Shown in pieces: positions 63,250 to 64,000 of a stretch of 64,000 bases of DNA; within the stretch, counting starts at the first letter, position 1, and every line of letters begins with the position of its first letter. The notes beneath the pieces were generated by a model. It saw only the letters and a program-made list of their open reading frames with translations, was not told the DNA's origin and ran no database searches. A program made the position numbers and the translations under genes. The stretch is taken from contig OY740769.1 of NCBI GenBank assembly GCA_963513935.1, forward strand, positions 103,829,762 through 103,893,761, written 5' to 3'. The DNA comes from Aphrophora alni (lineage: Eukaryota; Arthropoda; Insecta; Hemiptera; Aphrophoridae).

Positions 63250-64000
63250 CAGCCAAAACAATCGAATGTGAAGCAGTGAAAATCCTCACACTTTTGCAGA
63301 ATGAACATTACATGCTTATAAATCAATTTGTGGTATGTAATTTCGAGTATGTAATTTTGAGTAGTTGTGTGATAACACTTTTATTTTTTGACACAACTAT
63401 CACTGCCAAAGTTTATTTTAATTTAATCCAACAGTTTGTCGTTTTGTTAGATGTTAAAGAAAGACAGTATTAGTTTCAGCAGGATGATGTACTACCAAAA
63501 ATGCAAATGAAACAAATGACTAAGTTGTAGGAATTTTTTATGATAGCTTGGTTTTAAAAATCTGTGGCTCACTTAGATTCCTAGATCTCACTCTTCCTGA
63601 TTTTTACCTGTGGGAATATTTGAAAAGTATGGTATTTTAAAACCTACACTTGAAGACCTAAAGGTGAATATTGAAAGAGAAATTTTAAACATAAGTGAAC
63701 ATACATTAATATGAATGGCTGTAAATCTCGTGAAACGTGTAAGAGTCTGTATTCGGGTCAATGGAAATTACTTTCAGCATCTATTGTATAAGTAAAGAAA
63801 GTGTTTGTATCAATCATAAAGAATTATTCATTACGAAATTAGAAAATTACCAACCAGGTTGTGTCCTTTATGAATACAGAGTATAAAGGCTTTTTTTTAC
63901 CTGGACAGAAAAAACTCTTTATCCAAGGGCCTCCTTACACAGGATTTCATTAGAGAAATGGAGGAATAGAAAGCTGATCAGTCTAACCCTCAAGCAACAA

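Larger units (their letters stand above)
60950..63800 (+). pseudogene. Mariner-like transposase remnant split by a hAT insertion
   Basis: The left part (about 61000-61217) reads GYKKIKTAYRISVFDELL, YEKVNGY-like sequence and, one frame over, LEILDRVYFSDEPEW with the FSDE catalytic box. The right part (63242-63800) continues through frameshifts with a VNSQNNRM-like stretch, LLFFDTTITAKVYFNLIQQF and FQQDDVLPKMQ (second catalytic box). After these come LFLIFTCGNI, matching DFFLWGYLK, and a C-terminal CKS..YSGQWKLLSASI stretch. The 2-kb hAT element lies between the parts and its target duplication falls within this coding region. It is decayed and inactive. Confidence 0.8.

Overview
This is a eukaryotic window, most probably from an insect genome. 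It is very AT-rich, its genes are split into small exons separated by multi-kilobase introns, and nearly all the rest is decayed transposable-element sequence. The best protein matches by recognition are insect-type: an annexin close to annexin B9, a RAD51C-type recombinase and a MYG1 nuclease. A hemimetabolous (perhaps hemipteran) insect is a guess; only 'arthropod' is well supported.

Layout. Positions 891-12376 (+) hold an annexin gene of seven visible coding exons that join in frame across all four annexin repeats. Positions 12377-23804 are intergenic: a Tigger remnant, a small MITE, a GC-rich LTR-like block and a minisatellite. Positions 23805 to 59880 (-) hold a RAD51C-like gene of seven recognisable coding exons spread over 36 kb; its first exon was not found. 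It is convergent with the annexin gene. Its sixth visible intron, in transcription order between exons 46916-47044 and 29203-29391, is 17.5 kb and contains a complete single-exon MYG1 gene (32387-33409) on the same strand. A possible terminal exon of an unidentified (+) gene (24105-24353) lies in the last RAD51C intron.

The mobile-element content is varied: three hAT transposases of the ZMYM1/DUF4371 kind, several Tigger/pogo remnants and MITEs, several mariner/Tc1-like remnants, at least three non-LTR retrotransposon remnants, foldback palindromes and minisatellites. Three insertions can be read precisely from target-site duplications: an 8-bp pair around a MITE in annexin, a 16-bp pair around a non-LTR insert with a 5' inversion, and an 8-bp pair around a hAT element that split an older mariner.

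How the genes relate: annexin (calcium-dependent membrane binding), RAD51C (recombination repair) and MYG1 (nuclease acting on RNA) have no evident common pathway. Their linkage looks positional, with MYG1 nested inside RAD51C. I found no tRNA, rRNA, CRISPR array or clearly new functional system. The most unusual items are the nested gene, the nested and inverted transposons, a transposase helix-turn-helix segment amplified into a minisatellite, and a short module that recurs beside AT microsatellites.
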